From Methylobacterium radiotolerans JCM 2831 (GTDB taxonomy: Bacteria; Pseudomonadota; Alphaproteobacteria; Rhizobiales; Beijerinckiaceae), in NCBI RefSeq assembly GCF_000019725.1, contig NC_010505.1, forward strand, positions 434,001 to 498,000: DNA of 64,000 bases, given 5' to 3'. A model generated the notes under the pieces. That model had not been told where the DNA came from, ran no database searches, and was given only the letters and a program-made list of their open reading frames with translations. Of the stretch, positions 43,093 to 50,459 are shown one piece after another. Both the position numbers and the translations under genes were made by a program. Position 1 is the first letter of the stretch. Every line of letters starts with the position of its first letter.

Positions 43093-43463
43093 CGTTTCAG
43101 TCGGCCGCCAGCCACGCGGCCGTTCTGGCCGCCTCCCTGGCGGCTTGCACCGGCGCTCCGGCCGCCGGTCCCGAGGAAGACCATCGCGTCCGTGGGTGGG
43201 CCATCGCCGCGCAGCTCTGCAGCGAGTGCCACGTCATCGGCCGCGCCTCGCAGCCCGGCGCGTTCGCCGGCCCGGCCTTTCTGCGGGTCGCCAATATGCC
43301 GTCGACGACCGGTCCGGCGCTCGCGGTGTTCCTGCAGAGCCATCACCGGCTGATGCCGAGCCTGAGGCTCGACCGGGACGAGATGGACGCGGTCATCGAC
43401 TACATCCTCAGCCTCAAGGCCCGAACGGCCGCGCCGCCTCCGGACATCACCTCGGAGGATTGA
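43089..43463 (+). CDS. c-type cytochrome, probable lipoprotein
   Basis: 124 aa. The signal ends with LAAC, a lipobox, so the protein is probably membrane-anchored by lipid. The heme site is CSECH (about residues 44-48) and the candidate distal Met is in HRLMPSL. It overlaps the SPW stop. Shorter and more diverged than the two USP-linked cytochromes. Electron partner unknown. Confidence 0.82.
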   Translation: MTFQSAASHAAVLAASLAACTGAPAAGPEEDHRVRGWAIAAQLCSECHVIGRASQPGAFAGPAFLRVANMPSTTGPALAVFLQSHHRLMPSLRLDRDEMDAVIDYILSLKARTAAPPPDITSED

Positions 43464-43465
43464 GG

Positions 43466-44452
43466 GTGACGCTGCCGCATCCCGTGCTGCTGGCCGATAT
43501 TGGCGGCACCTACGCTCGCTTCTCCGTCCTTCCGGAGCCGGGAGGACGTCCAGGCCCGATCCGGTAGGTGCCGACGGCCAGCTTCCCCGGCCGGGTCGAC
43601 GCCATTCGGGCCTATGCCAACCGACAGGACACGGTCCGGCCTCGCTCGGCCTTCCTCGCCGTCGCGGGGCGGATGACCCTCGGCATCACGCGCCTGACCA
43701 ACGCGCCGTGGCGGTTCGACTCTGGCGGGATCGGCGAGGCGTTCGGCTTGGAAGCGGTGCGGCTGGTCAACGACTACGTGCCGCTCGCCGCCGCCATCAC
43801 CGTCCTCGACCCGGCCGACTTGGCGCGGATCGGGACGGCTGTCGAAGGGGTTGGACCACGGCTCGTCCTGGGGCCGGGCACGGGCCTGGGCGCGGCCGTC
43901 CTGATTCCGGCGGGCGACCGCCTCCTGATCCAGACGACCGAGGCCGGGCACGTCGGGTTCGGCCCCTGCGAGCCCGACGACAAGCTGCCCTGGTCGGCCC
44001 TGATGGCGGCCAAGGGTAGGCTCACGGCCTAGACCGTGCTGTCGGGTCCGGGTCTCGTCAGGCTCGTGCGGACCCTCGCGGCTACGCGCGGAGCTGCCGT
44101 CGGCTGGAGCGCGCCGCCCGAGGTCCTCGAAGATGCGAGGTCGGACCCGGTCGCCAGGGAAGCGGTCCATCAGTTCGCCCGCCTCCTCGGCAGGTTCGCG
44201 GGCGACATGGCGCTGATGTTCTCGGCCACGGGCGGCGTCTTCCTCGCCGGCGGGATCGCGCCACGAATCGTCGACGTCCTGCGGGGCGAAACGTTCGGTC
44301 ATGCCTTCGAGGACAAGGCTCCGTTCCGCGAGGCCATGCGGGCGGTCCCGCGCGCCGTAATCCTACATCCGGAGCCGGCCATCGACGGTCTCGCGGCGCT
44401 CTTAGCCGACGAGGACCGCTTCCTGTTCCCGGCTCATGACTGGCGGGCTTGA
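43466..44452 (+). pseudogene. glk: Glucokinase with two in-frame amber codons
   Basis: A single frame of 329 codons from a GTG (after GGAGG) to a TGA encodes a bacterial glucokinase: LLADIGGTYARFSVL (phosphate loop), FLAVAGRM, RLTNAPWRF, VNDYVPLAAA, GPGTGLGAAVL, TTEAGHVGFGP, VLSGPGLVRLVR and VFLAGGIAPRI. Two TAG codons interrupt it at 43565-43567 and 44030-44032 without any frame change. At the second, homologues usually have Glu (AE-x-VLSGPGL), so GAG to TAG is likely. Probably inactive. Last gene of the lipoyl-SPW-cytochrome operon; its stop lies in the next FixK box. Confidence 0.8.
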
Positions 44453-44462
44453 GCCAGGTCAA
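44449..44462 (+). promoter_or_regulatory. FixK-type box TTGAGCCAGGTCAA
   Basis: Exact match overlapping the glucokinase stop and centred 67 nt ahead of USP 7. Confidence 0.75.
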
Positions 44463-44522
44463 GGTCGGTCAGTCCAGGCACCCGCACGGTGACGGCAGGC
44501 GACTCAATTCGAGGGGATCATC

Positions 44523-45341
44523 ATGTCTTATGCCAGCATCATGGTCGCGGCAGATGACGGGCGTCACGCGCCGGCGCGGGTGCGTCTCGCCGCGGAACTG
44601 GCGCATCGTCTCGGCGCGGGTCTCGTCGGCGCCGCCGCCTGCATGCCGGACTATCCCCGGGGCTATGGCGAGACCGCCGTGCCCATGGGCATGGTCATCG
44701 AGGAGATCCGGCAGGCAGTCTTGGACCGGCTCGCGGGCGTCGAGCAGGCTTTTCGCCATGCCTCCGCCCTGAACGACCGCGTCGAGTGGCGCGCGGACCT
44801 CGGGTCACCGGCTTCGTTCCTCGAAGGCCAGTCGCGGGCGGCGGACCTCGTCGTGGTCGGGCGCTATGCGGATGACGAGGGGGTGACGATCGGCATGTCC
44901 GTCGACGCCGGCGACGTCCTGATGCGGTTGGGAAAGCCCATCCTGGTGGTCCCGGCCGGCGTCGAGCACCTGGAGGCTAGGCGCGTGCTCGTGGGCTGGA
45001 AGAACACCCCGCAAACGCGCCGGGCCGTGTCTGACGCCCTGCCCATGATCAGGCGTGCGGAGGCGGTGCAGGTGTTCCGCGTCTCGGACGGCGACGACCA
45101 GGCCGAGGTCGAGGACGTGGCCCGCTACTTGGCGCGGCACGACGTAAACGCGACCGCGCATCTGGCCAAGCCCTCGGGTTGGACCGTCGCCGACGACGTC
45201 CGGAAAGCGACGCGCGACTTCGACGCCGACCTGATCGTGGCAGGCGCCTACGGCTACAGCCGCATGCGCGAGTGGTTCTTCGGCGGGGTCACGCGGGACC
45301 TGCTGGCGCAGGCGTCCGTCTGCTGCCTGCTGTCCCACTGA
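44523..45341 (+). CDS. Tandem-domain universal stress protein (USP 7)
   Basis: 272 aa with start SYASIMVAADDGRHAPARVRLAA, second half ARRVLVGWKNTPQTRRAV and nucleotide loop GAYGYSRMREWFFGGVT. Closest in the window to USP 6. The FixK box is 67 nt upstream. Last clear gene of the island before the insertion sequences. Confidence 0.9.
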   Translation: MSYASIMVAADDGRHAPARVRLAAELAHRLGAGLVGAAACMPDYPRGYGETAVPMGMVIEEIRQAVLDRLAGVEQAFRHASALNDRVEWRADLGSPASFLEGQSRAADLVVVGRYADDEGVTIGMSVDAGDVLMRLGKPILVVPAGVEHLEARRVLVGWKNTPQTRRAVSDALPMIRRAEAVQVFRVSDGDDQAEVEDVARYLARHDVNATAHLAKPSGWTVADDVRKATRDFDADLIVAGAYGYSRMREWFFGGVTRDLLAQASVCCLLSH

Positions 45342-45356
45342 CCGGAGGGCGTTTCG

Positions 45357-45560
45357 ATGGCCAGCCCGGGCAATCTGGATCGAGGCGAACTGGGTTTCTC
45401 GCCACCTTCGCCCACGCGTCCCCCCGGACCAGGGTCAAGACCCCTCACCCGAGCCGGTCGGGGTGCCCATGCCAGGACAGGACGACATGCCGCCGATGAA
45501 CGAGCCCCTAGGCATCCCGGAATGACCTGCCCCCACGAGGTGGTCCGAGCTCAAGATTAG
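45357..45560 (+). CDS. Short Pro-rich reading frame, possibly a truncated gene
   Basis: 67 codons after GGAGGG, directly behind USP 7 (MASPGNLDRGELGFSPPSP, then Arg/Pro-rich). No family. It ends 14 nt before the insertion sequence, so it may be the start of a gene cut by IS-linked deletion, or not a gene. Confidence 0.25.
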   Translation: MASPGNLDRGELGFSPPSPTRPPGPGSRPLTRAGRGAHARTGRHAADERAPRHPGMTCPHEVVRAQD

Positions 45561-45602
45561 TGCAGGGTCGGCCTGGAGTTGACCCGGTTTGTGGTCCACG
45601 AC

Positions 45603-46445
45603 CTATGCAATTTCTCGGGCTGTGACAGCTTGGTTGGCGAAGGCTCGGGGCGTCAAGCCGCCCAGGGCTGTATGGGGTCGATCTTCGTTGTAGTGGCACC
45701 TCCAGTCCTCGATGCGTTCACGGGCATCGGCTAGCGATAGGAACCACGAAGCGTTCAAGCACTCTGCCCGTAGGCGGCCGTTGAACGACTCGATGTAGGC
45801 GTTGTCGGTCGGCTTACCCGGTCGGGAGAAGTCGATCTCAACCCCGTTCAGATAAGCCCATTGGTCGAGCATGCGCCCGGCGAATTCCGGCCCATTGTCA
45901 ACCCGTAGGCTCTTTGGACGACCGCGGAGCTTCACCAGTGCGTCCAGGGCCTCGGTCACCTGGAAGGCGCGGAAATTGGCTCTCGGTGTGAGCGAGAGCG
46001 CCTCTCGCGTATGGCAATCGACGACCGTCAGGATCCGGAATGGACGCCCGTCGAACAGGCGATCGGACATGAAGTCCATGGCCCAGACCTCGTTGGGACC
46101 GCCGATCGCGGGCCGCCCTTGTCGGTAGCGCCAGGCCCGTTTGCGCTTGGGTAGCTTGGGCCGGATCGACAGCCCTTCGTCCCGGTAGATCCGGTAGGTG
46201 CGCTTGTGGTTCACCTCCCAGCCCTCCCGTCGCAACAGGATGTGCAGCCGCCGGTAGCCGTAGCGCACCCGTGCGGCAGCGAGTTCCTTCAGCCGCATGC
46301 GCAGTGCCACCTGAGGGTCGGCGCGCTTGCGGTAACGCTGAGACGAGCGGCCGAAACCGGTGGCCTGACAGGCCCGACGCTCGCTGATGCCGTAGGTCAC
46401 CTGCAGGTGACCGGCGACCTCACGGCGAACGGCGGGCCTCACCAC
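45603..46445 (-). CDS. IS3-family transposase OrfB
   Basis: 280 aa integrase-core protein. The DDE residues are visible as WAMDFMSD, RVDNGPEF and AYIESFNGRLRAECLN (Asp, Asp, Glu with K/R after). The N-terminal HTH_21 part reads GISERRACQATGFGRSS. The frame overlaps the end of orfA by 7 nt. It appears intact, so the element could be active. Confidence 0.92.
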   Translation of the reverse strand: MVRPAVRREVAGHLQVTYGISERRACQATGFGRSSQRYRKRADPQVALRMRLKELAAARVRYGYRRLHILLRREGWEVNHKRTYRIYRDEGLSIRPKLPKRKRAWRYRQGRPAIGGPNEVWAMDFMSDRLFDGRPFRILTVVDCHTREALSLTPRANFRAFQVTEALDALVKLRGRPKSLRVDNGPEFAGRMLDQWAYLNGVEIDFSRPGKPTDNAYIESFNGRLRAECLNASWFLSLADARERIEDWRCHYNEDRPHTALGGLTPRAFANQAVTAREIA

Positions 46446-46705
46446 TTTCGCTTGAGCACATCCTGCAGCATGGAGCGGTCCAGCGTCAGGTCGGCCACCA
46501 GCCGTTTGAGCTTGCTGTTCTCGTCCTCCAGCTGCTTCAGCCGCCGGATCTCCGGCACGCCCATGCCGACGAACTGCTTCTTCCAGCGGTAAAACGTCGG
46601 CTCAGACACGCCCATCTTCCGGCAGACCTCATCCACCGAGGCGCCGTTCTCCGCCTGCCGCAGGGCAAAGGCGATCTGTTCGTTCGTGAAGCGTTTGCGA
46701 GGCAT
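46439..46705 (-). CDS. IS3-family transposase OrfA
   Basis: 88 aa with a helix-turn-helix (RKRFTNEQIAFALRQAENGASVDEVC, SEPTFYRWKKQF) and a leucine-zipper-like tail (LKQLEDENSKLKRLVADLTLD). Binds the element ends. The ATG at 46705 is the usual PRKRFT start; an in-frame GTG at 46714 follows a stronger ribosome site. Confidence 0.9.
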   Translation of the reverse strand: MPRKRFTNEQIAFALRQAENGASVDEVCRKMGVSEPTFYRWKKQFVGMGVPEIRRLKQLEDENSKLKRLVADLTLDRSMLQDVLKRKW

Positions 46706-46783
46706 GGCATCCACCCTCCTTCAGGGTTCAGGATGCCCGAAAAACTTGCGCTCGGCGCGGACCAGTTTGCTGGGTCAGGGTCA

Positions 46784-47092
46784 CTCAGGATCTCCCGCTC
46801 CTGGCGTAGCACCTCGTTCTCGCGCCGCAGGCGCGCGAGCTCGGCGGCTATGTCCTCCGCCGATCGGCCGGCGGATGGTCCATCTCCCGCTCACGTCGAC
46901 CGTCAATCCAGTTGCGCAGCGTCGAGAGCCCGGCGCCGAGATCGGCGGCGACCTCGCGGCGCGACCGCCCACTCGTCTGCACCAATCGCACCGCCTCAGC
47001 ACGAAACTCGGGGGTAAAGGTCTGCTTCAGGTCTGCCTGCGGAACCCTCCTCCTTCAAGAAGAGAGGTCTCCACTTTCTCGGGGCAAGTCCA
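46784..47092 (-). mobile_element. Remnant of a second IS3-family element
   Basis: On the minus strand the terminal TGGACTTGCCCCGAGAAAG is followed by a broken orfA: KQTFTPEFRAEAVRLVQTSGRS and EVAADLGAGLSTLRNWI, then after a frame change ELARLRRENEVLRQEREIL. The start codon reads CTG. The fragment ends exactly where the IS407-like element begins; its orfB half is missing. Confidence 0.8.
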
Positions 47093-47383
47093 GACCGGGC
47101 GTTGCTCCGACCGATAGAGGGCCACCGGGTCGCGCCGATGCTGTGTCGGCGTCCGCTGGTGGCCGCCGTTCATTGCTTCGCCACAAGCGCCAGAGGAGCG
47201 ATAGCCGCCAGCTCAGCAAGCTACCGGCAAGGACTGGCGAAGGAACGGATTTCTGCAGCTCGGTCGCTGTCAGAAGGAGCTGCGACCTTCAGGGTCGGAG
47301 TTCCAACTGCGACCCAAATGCGACCCAGAGGCCGAAGCGCTATAAAGTCGCTTGGATCTCTGGACCTAACATACTGATTTTTT
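47093..47383. other. Region beside tRNA-Met, no recognisable gene
   Basis: No frame resembles an integrase or other known protein. On the minus strand GGGTCGCATTTGGGTCGCAG forms a short tandem repeat near 47310-47330. Position next to a tRNA 3' end fits an old integration site, but this is not shown by the sequence. Confidence 0.35.
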
Positions 47384-47460
47384 TGGTAGCGAGGGAGGGA
47401 TTTGAACCCCCGACACAAGGATTATGATTCCTCTGCTCTAACCAGCTGAGCTACCCCGCC
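47384..47460 (-). tRNA. tRNA-Met (anticodon CAU)
   Basis: 77 nt including an encoded CCA. Acceptor GGCGGGG pairs with CCTCGCT (two G-U pairs), the D arm has AGCTGGTTAGA, the anticodon stem GAGGA/TCCTT holds loop ATCATAA with anticodon CAT, and the T arm is GGGGGTTCAAATCCC. It has elongator-type features. A tRNA-Ile with modified CAU is less likely but not excluded by anticodon alone. Confidence 0.92.
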
Positions 47461-47719
47461 ACGAGCAGCGATCGTCCGCGAGGACGATGCGTGCAGTGGC
47501 GGCGGTATAGGGAGAGCGGGCGCTCGGTGTCAACGGTTCTCCGTGCGCAAATCGCGGACGCGGAACTGTCGCGTTCCGCGCCGCACGGATCGCGGAAGGA
47601 AATGCTCGGCTGTCACCCGGAGCCGACGGTCGCCGACGCGGCGGCCATGTCCGACTCGCCCGAGGCCGCTAGGTTGCCGCACGGGCCGCGCGACGGCCCG
47701 TGAGATCACGGAGCGTTCG

Positions 47720-48175
47720 ATGACAGCGCGCATGAGCCATCGCAGGACGACCAGCATCGCCGTCCTTCTCGTCCTTGGGTTGCCGCTCGCCGCCGGTCCG
47801 GCCGTCGCGGCGGGCAAGGAGGTCACCTACCGCGCCGCCCTCAACGGCGGCAGCGAGGTCCCGGCGACCGCGTCCCACGGCGAGGGCGAGGTCACCGCGA
47901 CCTTCGATCCCGCCACCAAGCGCCTGAGCTGGTCAGGCCGGTACAGCGGCCTCACCGGTCCGGTCACGGCCGCCCATTTCCACGGGCCGGCCAAGGCGGG
48001 CGAGAACGCCGGCGTGCTTGTTCCGGTGACGGCGGCGAGCAGTCCCTTCACCGGCGAGGCGACCCTCGACGACGCCAAGGCCGCCGATCTCGCGGCCGGC
48101 AAGCTGTACTTCAACCTCCACACCGCCGCGAACCCGAAGGGCGAAATCCGCGGCCAGCTGGAGCGCGCACCCTGA
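47720..48175 (+). CDS. CHRD-domain exported protein
   Basis: 151 aa with a Sec signal (about 10-35, ending AVAA) and a CHRD domain: YRAALNGGSEVPATAS, GEVTATFDPATKRLSWSGRY, AAHFHGPAKAGENAG and KLYFNLHTAANPKGEIRGQL. CHRD domains occur in secreted proteins of unknown enzymatic role. GGAG lies before the ATG; ATG at 47732 is an alternative. First core gene after the tRNA. Confidence 0.85.
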   Translation: MTARMSHRRTTSIAVLLVLGLPLAAGPAVAAGKEVTYRAALNGGSEVPATASHGEGEVTATFDPATKRLSWSGRYSGLTGPVTAAHFHGPAKAGENAGVLVPVTAASSPFTGEATLDDAKAADLAAGKLYFNLHTAANPKGEIRGQLERAP

Positions 48176-48249
48176 TCCGGAACAGCGGAAGCCTCGACGA
48201 TCCGGGCCGCGCCCGGTAGGCGGATCCCGTCCACCTGCCGGAGCCTTCG

Positions 48250-48588
48250 ATGAAGCACACCGACGCCATCATCGCCTGGACACCCGTCCGCTGGGCGGAG
48301 CTGAAGCCGGAAACCGCCGGGCAGGTCGTCATCCTGCCCGCGCCCGACACCGCCGGAGAGGCCAAGCGCTACATGATGCGCGCCGGCGCCAGCTCGTCCG
48401 CCCTGGCCACCCTGTCGGAGGAAGCGCGCATCGCGCGCCTCTTCATCGACTTCCAGACCGTGGTCGTCCGCGACGGGATCGATCCCCAGGTCGCCCACCG
48501 GGCCTTCCTGGCGATCGACGAGTACCGGTTCCGCATCGCCCCCGACACCGAGGGCGCGGAATTCGAGGACCCGCCCGAGGAAGATTAA
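48250..48588 (+). CDS. Conserved hypothetical protein
   Basis: 112 aa soluble protein, not recognised. It has an acidic C-terminus (EGAEFEDPPEED) and no signal peptide. GGAGC precedes the ATG. It stands alone between the CHRD gene and a reductase operon. Confidence 0.6.
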   Translation: MKHTDAIIAWTPVRWAELKPETAGQVVILPAPDTAGEAKRYMMRAGASSSALATLSEEARIARLFIDFQTVVVRDGIDPQVAHRAFLAIDEYRFRIAPDTEGAEFEDPPEED

Positions 48589-48701
48589 CCTCACCTCATC
48601 GGCACGGTTCACCGCGCTCATGGAAGCGTGAGAATTTAGAATACACACATTACGGGCGCGCCCTATCTCCCGGCGGGTCCTCAATTCGTCGGAGGCCGGC
48701 C

Positions 48702-49607
48702 ATGCCCGTATCCCGTCGCGCCGTCATCGCCGCAGCCGCCCTCGCTCCGCTCGCCGGCCGCCTCGCCGCGGCGGCGGAGCCTCTGATCCGTCGGCCGATT
48801 CCATCGACCGGCGAGATGCTCCCGGCCATCGGGATCGGTACGTCCCGGCGTTACGAGGTCGAACCGGCGCCCGAGGCAGTGGCGCCTTTGAGGGAGGCCG
48901 TGAGAACCTTCGTCGATCTCGGCGGATCGGTGATCGACACGGCCCCGAGCTACGGCACCGCCGAGGACGTCCTCGGCCTGATCCTGGCGGAGCCCGGCCT
49001 GCGCCGGAAGATCTTCCTCGCCAGCAAGGTGGACACGACCGGCCGCGACGCGACGCTCGCGGAATTCGACCGGTCGCTCAAGCGAATGAAGGTCGACACT
49101 CTCGATCTGGTAGCGGTCCACAACCTGATCGACGTGACCGAGAATCTGGCGGCCCTGCGCGACCTGAAGGCGCAGAAGCGCATCCGATACGTCGGCGTCA
49201 CGGTCTGGCGCGACAACCAGCTCGACGCGCTGGAAGCCGTCATGAGGCGCGAGAGTCTCGACTTCATCCAGGTCAACTACGCCATCGACAACCGCGCCGC
49301 CGCCGAGCGCGTGCTCCCGCTGGCCGCGGATCGTGGCACGGCGGTGATGACCAACGTGCCCTTCGGCCGCGACCGCCTGTTCAAGGCGGTCCAGGGCAAG
49401 GAGCTGCCGGCGGTCGCCAAGGATCTCGGCTGCGCGAGCTGGCCGCAATTCTTCCTGAAATACGTCCTCGGCAACCCCGCCGTGACCTGCCCGATCCCCG
49501 GCATGGCGAAGGCTGCCTACGTCGAGGACAACCTCGGCGCCGCGCGGGGCAAGCTCCCGGATGCGGCGCAGCGCAAGCAGATGGAGACGTTCATCGATGC
49601 GGTCTGA
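48702..49607 (+). CDS. Exported aldo/keto reductase
   Basis: 301 aa. The N-terminus SRRAVIAAAALAPLAG looks like a Tat-type signal (twin Arg). The barrel follows with the catalytic Asp/Tyr region VIDTAPSYGTAEDVLG, Lys in LASKVDTTG, and the helix VTVWRDNQLDALEAVM. It reduces small carbonyls with NADPH in the family; a periplasmic location would limit cofactor supply, so the role is unclear. It overlaps the next gene by 11 nt. Confidence 0.85.
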   Translation: MPVSRRAVIAAAALAPLAGRLAAAAEPLIRRPIPSTGEMLPAIGIGTSRRYEVEPAPEAVAPLREAVRTFVDLGGSVIDTAPSYGTAEDVLGLILAEPGLRRKIFLASKVDTTGRDATLAEFDRSLKRMKVDTLDLVAVHNLIDVTENLAALRDLKAQKRIRYVGVTVWRDNQLDALEAVMRRESLDFIQVNYAIDNRAAAERVLPLAADRGTAVMTNVPFGRDRLFKAVQGKELPAVAKDLGCASWPQFFLKYVLGNPAVTCPIPGMAKAAYVEDNLGAARGKLPDAAQRKQMETFIDAV

Positions 49608-50352
49608 TCTCACCTCGCGCCGCGCGGCGCTCGCCCTCGCGGGCGGACTGGCCGTGGCCGCGGCTCTCCCGGCGGCCGTGCCCGCCCTGGCCCAAGACGG
49701 CCCGAAAAAGATCCGGATCGGCGTCATCGGGGCCGGGAATATCGGTGGCACGATCGGGACGCTCTGGGTCAGGGACGGCCACGAGGTGATGTTCGCCTCC
49801 CGCCACCCGGAGCAGCTCGCCGCCATGGTCTCGGAGCTCGGGCCGAAGGCGAAGGCCGGCACGCCCGAGGAGGCGATTACGTTCGGGGACGCGGTCTTCA
49901 TCGCCGTCCCCTACAAGGCCTATCCGGACCTCGCGAAGGAGATCGGCCCGTCCCTCAAGGGCAAGGTCGTCCTCGACGCCGGCAATGCCACGCAGAAGCG
50001 CGACGGCGCGCTCTACGACGAGGTCCAGGCCAGCGGGATCGGCGCCACCTCGGCCAAGTACTTCGCCGGCGCCAAGCTCGTGCGCGCCTTCAACGCGGCC
50101 AACTACAAGGTCTTCGCCAAGGAGGGCGCGGACGGCGGCAAGGGGCGCGCGGGCGGTCGGATGGCGATCCCGATCGCCGGGGACGACCCGGAGGCGCTGA
50201 AGGTCGCCGAGGGTCTTGTCCGCGACGCCGGATTCGATCCGGTGGTGGTCGGCCCGCTCAAGGACGCCGACAAGTTCGCCATGGGCAGCCCGGGCTTCGG
50301 CCACGACGTCACCGCGCCTGAGATGCGCGGGAAACTCGGACTGGCGAAATAG
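49597..50352 (+). CDS. NADP-binding oxidoreductase, F420-dependent-reductase-like
   Basis: 251 aa. A Tat-like signal (TSRRAALALAGGLAVAAALP) is followed by a Rossmann fold IGVIGAGNIGGTIGTLW, with FASRHPEQL at the phosphate-binding turn typical of NADPH use. The remaining part matches the NADP oxidoreductase, coenzyme F420-dependent family. It starts inside the end of the aldo/keto reductase gene, so the two exported redox enzymes are coupled. Confidence 0.82.
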   Translation: MRSDLTSRRAALALAGGLAVAAALPAAVPALAQDGPKKIRIGVIGAGNIGGTIGTLWVRDGHEVMFASRHPEQLAAMVSELGPKAKAGTPEEAITFGDAVFIAVPYKAYPDLAKEIGPSLKGKVVLDAGNATQKRDGALYDEVQASGIGATSAKYFAGAKLVRAFNAANYKVFAKEGADGGKGRAGGRMAIPIAGDDPEALKVAEGLVRDAGFDPVVVGPLKDADKFAMGSPGFGHDVTAPEMRGKLGLAK

Positions 50353-50365
50353 GCGCTTCGCCCGA

Positions 50366-50395
50366 CCCCTCGCCGCGCCCTGCGGCGGCGAGGGG
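50366..50395 (+). terminator. Strong GC hairpin after the reductase pair
   Basis: Perfect 11-bp arms CCCCTCGCCGC and GCGGCGAGGGG with an 8-nt loop, starting 13 nt after the stop. No T-run follows, so termination is inferred from position. Confidence 0.5.
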
Positions 50396-50459
50396 TGCGA
50401 CCGCGTCTCCCCGAGGGAGACTTGTCCGGGGAAGAAGCTCGTCTCGGTGAGATCGGCCC

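Larger units (their letters stand above)
45574..46783 (-). mobile_element. IS3-family insertion sequence, IS407-like, about 1.21 kb
   Basis: Carries orfA and orfB on the minus strand. Imperfect terminal repeats begin TGACCCTGACCCAGC (orfA side, from 46783) and TGGAGTTGACCCGG (orfB side, from 45574); both share TGACCC and TGGTCC. Flanking tetranucleotides (GGCC and CTCA) do not match, so no target duplication is visible. The orfA side is inserted in an older IS3-type remnant; the orfB side abuts island DNA. Confidence 0.8.

Noticed and set aside
45570-46787. Target-site duplication for the IS407-like element
   Set aside because: Flanking tetranucleotides GGCC and CTCA differ, and shorter or shifted windows do not match either.
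47093-47383. Integrase gene next to tRNA-Met
   Set aside because: No frame shows the Arg-His-Arg-Tyr residues or other recombinase motifs; only position suggested it.
47221-47418. Minus-strand frame crossing the tRNA gene
   Set aside because: It translates the tRNA complement and has no ribosome site or protein family; it is an artefact of the tRNA sequence.
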